A DNA stretch of 43,861 bases, taken from positions 1 to 43,861 of the forward strand of contig QHXS01000045.1 of the NCBI GenBank assembly GCA_003223975.1. Reading direction: 5' to 3'. The notes beneath the pieces were generated by a model, which saw only the letters and a program-made list of their open reading frames with translations, ran no database searches and was not told the DNA's origin. Source of the DNA: Acidobacteriota bacterium (GTDB taxonomy: Bacteria > Acidobacteriota > Blastocatellia > Pyrinomonadales > Pyrinomonadaceae). The translations under genes were made by a program, and so were the position numbers. Position 1 is the first letter of the stretch. Each line of letters starts with the position of its first letter. Shown here piece by piece: positions 39,220 through 43,861 of this stretch.

Positions 39220-40608
39220 ATGAACCATCGTGGATCGAAATTACGGTTTTTGATGATCTTGGCTTCTGCGTTCGTTTTTGCGAGCGCTGCCGCGGGTCAA
39301 GTTCCGCCGCTTTTACAACCAATAACCGTTTATTCCGAGCCGAAAGCGTCACCAACGCCGCTGCTCATACAGAAGACCGGCAGCACGAATGCGACCGGCG
39401 AACCGTTTGTACCTTCGACAATCAAGACTTCGATCCCGGTACTCGCCGAAATGCCAATTCCGGGTTATTCCGGTGTGCTGGTCGAATCGCTTGAGGGCTC
39501 CGTGATCGTAGAGAGCCAGGCGACACAGACATTTAATCCCGCGTCGAACGTCAAGATCGCTACGTCATATGCGGTGCTCAAATCATTTGGGCCTGGTTAT
39601 CGCTTTCCGACGAACGTTTGGACGGACGGCAGCTTCGATGCGAGCACCGGCACGCTTGTCGGAAACCTTTACATCTCAGGCCGCGACCCGGTTTTCGGAT
39701 ACGAACACGCTGTTGAGATCGCTCATGAGTTGAATCGAATGGGCATTCGAAGCGTCCAGGGCGACCTGGTCGTGACCGACAACTTTACGATGAATTATTC
39801 GACGTCGGTTCAACGATCTGCGGATTCGCTGTTTGCGACGCTCGACAATATGAAGCGTTCGACAGCCGCCGTCAAAGTATGGACGTCATTCGTCGCCAAC
39901 TCGGGCCGCGTCGGTTATTACGGGTCGGTCCCCAGCGTATCATTCACGGGCGCTGTCTATGTTCAGCCGATGCCGAGCACATTGAACTTGCTGTTCACAC
40001 ACGAATCGGCGCCGATGCGCGACATCGTAAAAACGATGATGTGCTATTCGAATAATTTTCTCTCCGACAGGCTCGGCGACATGATCGGCGGCCCTTACGC
40101 GATCGCTCGCATTGTTCAGCAGGATACAGGGTCGTTACCGACAGAGTTTTATATTCAGACTGCCAGCGGGCTTGGTATCAATAGAGTAACGCCTGCTGCG
40201 ATGATGAAATTGCTGCGAGCTTTTCGAAACGAGCTGGCAAAAAACCGAATGACGTTCACCGACATCATGCCGGTTGCCGGACTCGATGACGGCACGCTCG
40301 AAGGCAGATTTGCAAACGACTATTCACGCGGCAGTGTTGTCGGCAAAACCGGAACTCTCGGCCGCACCGACAGCGGCGTGAGCGCCCTTGCAGGGGAGAT
40401 CAGCACTCACGACGGCCGCTTCCTTTTCGTGATCTTCAATATGCACGGCGGCGTATCAAAGTTTCGCGGATTTCAGAACAACTATATTTCGCTTATTCAA
40501 GGCCAATTCGGCGGGCCGCTTTCGCTCGGCTATGTACCCGTATCGCTCGAAGGCAGGCTTGCAAAGACGAAGATCTCTTATCCGACGGCAGCAGCGGTCG
40601 GAAATTGA
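39220..40608 (+). CDS. dacB: D-alanyl-D-alanine carboxypeptidase/PBP4-like (S13 family)
   Basis: SNVK (SxxK) in NPASNVKIATSYAVLK, SNN in CYSNNFLSDRLGD, KTG in VVGKTGTLGRT. Start placed at MNHRGSK, which gives a signal peptide. Confidence 0.88.
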   Translation: MNHRGSKLRFLMILASAFVFASAAAGQVPPLLQPITVYSEPKASPTPLLIQKTGSTNATGEPFVPSTIKTSIPVLAEMPIPGYSGVLVESLEGSVIVESQATQTFNPASNVKIATSYAVLKSFGPGYRFPTNVWTDGSFDASTGTLVGNLYISGRDPVFGYEHAVEIAHELNRMGIRSVQGDLVVTDNFTMNYSTSVQRSADSLFATLDNMKRSTAAVKVWTSFVANSGRVGYYGSVPSVSFTGAVYVQPMPSTLNLLFTHESAPMRDIVKTMMCYSNNFLSDRLGDMIGGPYAIARIVQQDTGSLPTEFYIQTASGLGINRVTPAAMMKLLRAFRNELAKNRMTFTDIMPVAGLDDGTLEGRFANDYSRGSVVGKTGTLGRTDSGVSALAGEISTHDGRFLFVIFNMHGGVSKFRGFQNNYISLIQGQFGGPLSLGYVPVSLEGRLAKTKISYPTAAAVGN

Positions 40609-40657
40609 ACAGTTCAAAATGAGTTCGGATTACCGAGCATCAGCGATCAAACGAAAG

Positions 40658-40694
40658 AAGGCGGACTCGAAATAAATTCGAGTCCGCCTTTTGA
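40658..40694. terminator. Bidirectional intrinsic terminator between convergent genes
   Basis: AAGGCGGACTCGAA-ataaa-TTCGAGTCCGCCTT, perfect 14-bp stem with flanking A- and T-rich runs. Confidence 0.85.
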
Positions 40695-40716
40695 GCACGA
40701 TTCGTTCATGAAAAGG

Positions 40717-41001
40717 TCAACTCACCGTCGAACCACCGCCACCGGTCCAATACCATACCCAGGTCTCCCATGTCCAGTAACCCGACCAATAACCGGTGGA
40801 ATTTGAGAACCCGTTGCCCTCGATAGCATTGACCTTCGCTTCCACGCCGGCGACGAGCGGAGAAAAAGCCTCTTCTTGCGCACCCGATCCGACCGGAATG
40901 ACGGTATTCTCTTTATTACCCCCAGTCGGTGCTGCATACGCATGCGAGCTGGTGAGCGCTGCGACAGCAAGAAGCAGAATCAATAAGTGTTTACGGTACA
41001 T
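40717..41001 (-). CDS. Small secreted Trp/Tyr/Gly-rich peptide
   Basis: MYRKHLLILLLAVAALTSSHAYA signal peptide; C-terminus STGYWSGYWTWETWVWYWTGGGGSTVS. Confidence 0.7.
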   Translation of the reverse strand: MYRKHLLILLLAVAALTSSHAYAAPTGGNKENTVIPVGSGAQEEAFSPLVAGVEAKVNAIEGNGFSNSTGYWSGYWTWETWVWYWTGGGGSTVS

Positions 41002-41165
41002 AAGTATCCCTCCACCCGCGCAACGAACCGCTTGCGATTCATACGATTCAAAAATACGGCTGAACGTAACATACACCTATTTTTGAGTCAAGGACAATCT
41101 CGTTTGTGGGAGTTTGTTCGGCAAATCGTTATAGTGCAGAATTCTCGTTTGTGCGCTTCTAAACG

Positions 41166-42889
41166 TTGATGAGCAATATCGAACAAGAACCCGCCGAATC
41201 CGAACTCGCAGAAGAATTAGCTGAACCTGTTAATTCAAAGGAAGCGGTCGAGGCTGGATCCGAAGCCCCGCAGCGGAGCGTCGCACGGTCCGCCGGGATC
41301 GTCTCGATCGCGGTGATGTTTTCCCGGTTGCTTGGTCTAGTGCGCGAAATGGTTTTCGCGCGATATTTCGGGGCGGGATTCCTTTACGACGCCTATGTCG
41401 TGGCGTTCCGCATTCCGAACGTGCTTCGCGATCTTTTTGCCGAAGGGGCGCTGTCAGTCGCGTTCGTTAAGGTTTTCACTGACTATCAGATCAATAAGAG
41501 CGAAAAGGAAGCCTGGCGGCTCGCAAGCCTCGTGCTCAACTTGCTCGCCGTTATTCTGAGCGTGATCTGTATCGTCGGGGTAATTTTTTCCCGACAATTC
41601 GTCGATCTGATAGCAGACGGCTTCTCGCCTGAAAAGGCCGCGCTCGCAACGACACTCACGCAGATAATGTTCCCATTCATTCTGCTTGTGGCCCTCGCGG
41701 CCGTTGCGATGGGCGTGCTTAATACGAAGGGCATCTTCGGCATTCCGGCCTCGGCATCGACCGTCTTTAACATAACCTCGTTACTATTTGGTTTAGCTAT
41801 CGCTTATTGGTTGAGCGGCGGTGGATGGCTGTCCTCCTCCGACAAGAACGCGGTTCCAGGCGCGGCGTCGCAGTGGGCCATTATCGGGATGGCGATCGGC
41901 ACTCTCATCGGGGGAGCAGCCCAGTTTCTGATCCAGGTGCCTTCGCTTTATAAGGTCGGGTTTCGATTTTCACCGGTCGTCAGCATCGCAGACGAGGGCG
42001 TCAGAAAGGTAATTGCGCTGATGACGCCCGCGATCCTCGGCACGTCTGCCGTGCAGATCAACGTGATGATCAACACATATTTCGTCTCGGGCATCGAGGG
42101 GGCAAATAGCTGGCTCAATTACTCTTTCCGCCTTATGCAGTTCCCGATCGGACTGTTTGGCGTTGCGGTCGGTACGGCGGCGATTCCGGTCCTTTCAAGG
42201 CTTGCAAGTCAGAATAAGACAAAGGATTTTCGCGACACGATCTCGTCGTCGATGAATCTAGTTTTTCTCATGACCCTTCCTTCGGCTTGCGGATTGATCG
42301 TTCTTGGCGAACCGATCATCAGGCTGATCTACGCGCGGGGAGCGTTCAAAGAGTCGGACGTGCCGATGACGGCGTGGGCGCTTGCGGGATATTCGATCGG
42401 GCTGACCGGCTATGCGGCGATCAAGATACTTTCGCCTGCATTCTACGCGATCAACGATGCCAAGACGCCGATGATGATCGCTCTTGCTTCGATCGTCGTC
42501 AATCTGATCGGGAGCTACGGCCTACGAGAGAGAACCCGCACGGCTACGGGCACGTTGGCGTCGCTCTTGCTACGTCGCTCGTTGCTCTAGTCAACTTCTT
42601 TGCCCTCGCACTGCTCATGCGAAAACGAATAAAGCGGCTGAACGGCAGGGACATCATCCTCTCGTTCCTAAAGATCGCGGGAGCGTCCGCAGCGCTGTCG
42701 GCAGTATGCTACGGTTCGTATCATTTCCTGCTTGGCCGCTATGGTTCGGCCGGATTGGCGTTGAGATTGGTAGAGGCGTTCGTGCCGATCGCGCTTGGAG
42801 GGATCGCGTTCGTCGTTACTGCCAAACTGCTTGGCGTGCGCGAATTACAGCAGCTTATTGGGGCCCTTCGTCGCAAATTCGCAAGCTAA
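41166..42889 (+). CDS. murJ: Lipid II flippase MurJ, interrupted by an apparent frameshift near 42527-42532
   Basis: GIVSIAVMFSRLLGLVREMVFARYFG...; frame 1 ends at 42590 in a nonsense tail, while the 42287-42889 frame continues with PHGYGHVGVALATSLVALVNFFALALLMRKRI. Confidence 0.88.
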
Positions 42890-43393
42890 ATGATCAGAGA
42901 ATTCGAAGGCAAATTTCCTCATATCCATCCAAGCGTCTACGTGGCAGACAACGCAACTATCATCGGGGACGTTGAGGTCGGCGAGGACTCGAGCGTTTGG
43001 TTTGGTTCCGTTGTTCGCGGCGACGTAAATTACATTCGCATTGGCGCGCGGACCAACATCCAGGATATGACGATGGTACACGTCAGCTCGAAGACGCACG
43101 CGACCGTTCTCGAGGACGAAATCACGGTCGGCCATCGCGTCACACTGCATGGATGCCACGTCGAGAGCAGATGTTTGATCGGCATCGGTGCGATCTTGCT
43201 CGACGGCGTCCGTGTCGGTGCAGAATCGCTTGTTGCGGCTGGTTCGCTTCTAACTCCAGGAACGCAAATTCCTCCAAGATCGTTTGTAATGGGTTCGCCT
43301 GCAAAAGTAAAACGCGAACTAACTGAGGACGAACTCGCATACCTTAACCGCTCATGGCGAAATTATGTTGAATTAAAAAAACATTATCTGTAA
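42890..43393 (+). CDS. Gamma-carbonic anhydrase family protein (left-handed beta-helix)
   Basis: NATIIGDVEVGEDSSVWFGSVVRGDVNYIRIGARTNIQDMTMVHV; C-terminal RSWRNYVELKKHYL. Confidence 0.94.
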   Translation: MIREFEGKFPHIHPSVYVADNATIIGDVEVGEDSSVWFGSVVRGDVNYIRIGARTNIQDMTMVHVSSKTHATVLEDEITVGHRVTLHGCHVESRCLIGIGAILLDGVRVGAESLVAAGSLLTPGTQIPPRSFVMGSPAKVKRELTEDELAYLNRSWRNYVELKKHYL

Positions 43394-43450
43394 GCGCACC
43401 CGTTACATCAGGACTGAAGGAATATACGGGGTCGATTCCCAAACAACCGT

Positions 43451-43861
43451 ATGAAAGTAAAAATTATCGCCATCGGGGCGGCTTTCCTGTTAGCTTCGCT
43501 CTTGGCAGTCGCTCAAAACGATAGCGACGGGAACGAGCTCAGCGTCTGGGGCGGGTATTCGCCCGATTCGACAACAATTCTCGGTCAGACGCCCGATGCA
43601 AAGTTCGGCCTCGTAGCATTCAGATACGCCAGGCGGCTCGTTCAAAACGACACGATAAAGATACGCTATACGATCGATGTCATTCCGATGTCATTTTTGA
43701 GCTACCCTGATTTCGACGTCACCGGGACGCCCCCGATCGTGCGAACTATTCGACCCATTCGATACGCCTGGGGCGCTTCCCCGATAGGTCTGCAGTTTAG
43801 CATTAGGCCAAGCAAAAAGGTGCAGCCTTACGTTGATGGTTCCGGAGGAATGCTCATTTAC
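43451..43861 (+). CDS. Acyloxyacyl hydrolase/PagL-like protein, 3' truncated by the window edge
   Basis: Manual translation MKVKIIAIGAAFLLASLLAVAQNDSDGNELSVWGGYSPDSTTILGQTPDAKFGLVAFRYARRL...; absent from the ORF track because it is open at the edge. Confidence 0.7.
   Translation, partial: MKVKIIAIGAAFLLASLLAVAQNDSDGNELSVWGGYSPDSTTILGQTPDAKFGLVAFRYARRLVQNDTIKIRYTIDVIPMSFLSYPDFDVTGTPPIVRTIRPIRYAWGASPIGLQFSIRPSKKVQPYVDGSGGMLIY

Noticed and set aside
38972-39223. 83-aa plus ORF upstream of dacB and the N-terminal extension of the dacB ORF (39091)
   Set aside because: No protein-like features; the signal peptide begins at 39220 and the region looks like promoter/leader sequence.
43425-43450. GGGGTCGATTCCC resembling a tRNA T-arm
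   Set aside because: No acceptor, D- or anticodon arms could be assembled around it.

Overview
This 43.9 kb window is gene-dense bacterial chromosome. Gene content and style resemble Acidobacteriota (Blastocatellia-like), but that is inference. I see no rRNA, tRNA, CRISPR array or prophage. From left to right: a truncated S8 subtilase ending in a symmetric hexapeptide-repeat tail; a PAS-GGDEF-EAL protein; a type-B succinate dehydrogenase operon (sdhC-A-B, minus strand); two tandem paralogous STAS/SpoIIAA-like small proteins; and a signalling island at about 9.2-18.4 kb. The island has a GAF/HD-GYP protein, a STAS antagonist, a PEGA-like repeat protein, a zinc-ribbon/TM/FGE-like protein, an NTPase fused to an RsbW-like HATPase, and a PocR-like/GAF/GGDEF cyclase. 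It is interrupted by a frameshifted four-helix-bundle (S23/IVP-type) cassette bounded by perfect 24-bp inverted repeats. Next come a DUF2383-like protein, an Opp/Dpp peptide transporter operon with an embedded lipoprotein, coaE, a MazG-like protein, folD, an FG-GAP repeat protein, a CusF-like/SCO fusion, an S9 peptidase, an amidohydrolase, a lytic transglycosylase, a PIN-domain toxin/antitoxin pair, a protein with two retropepsin-like domains, an Ogg2-type DNA glycosylase, a PBP4-like carboxypeptidase, a small Trp-rich secreted peptide, a frameshifted murJ, a gamma-carbonic anhydrase and a partial PagL-like protein. The best candidates for undescribed biology are the c-di-GMP/partner-switch island, the inverted-repeat four-helix-bundle cassette, the 7+1+7 hexapeptide tail and the Trp-rich peptide.
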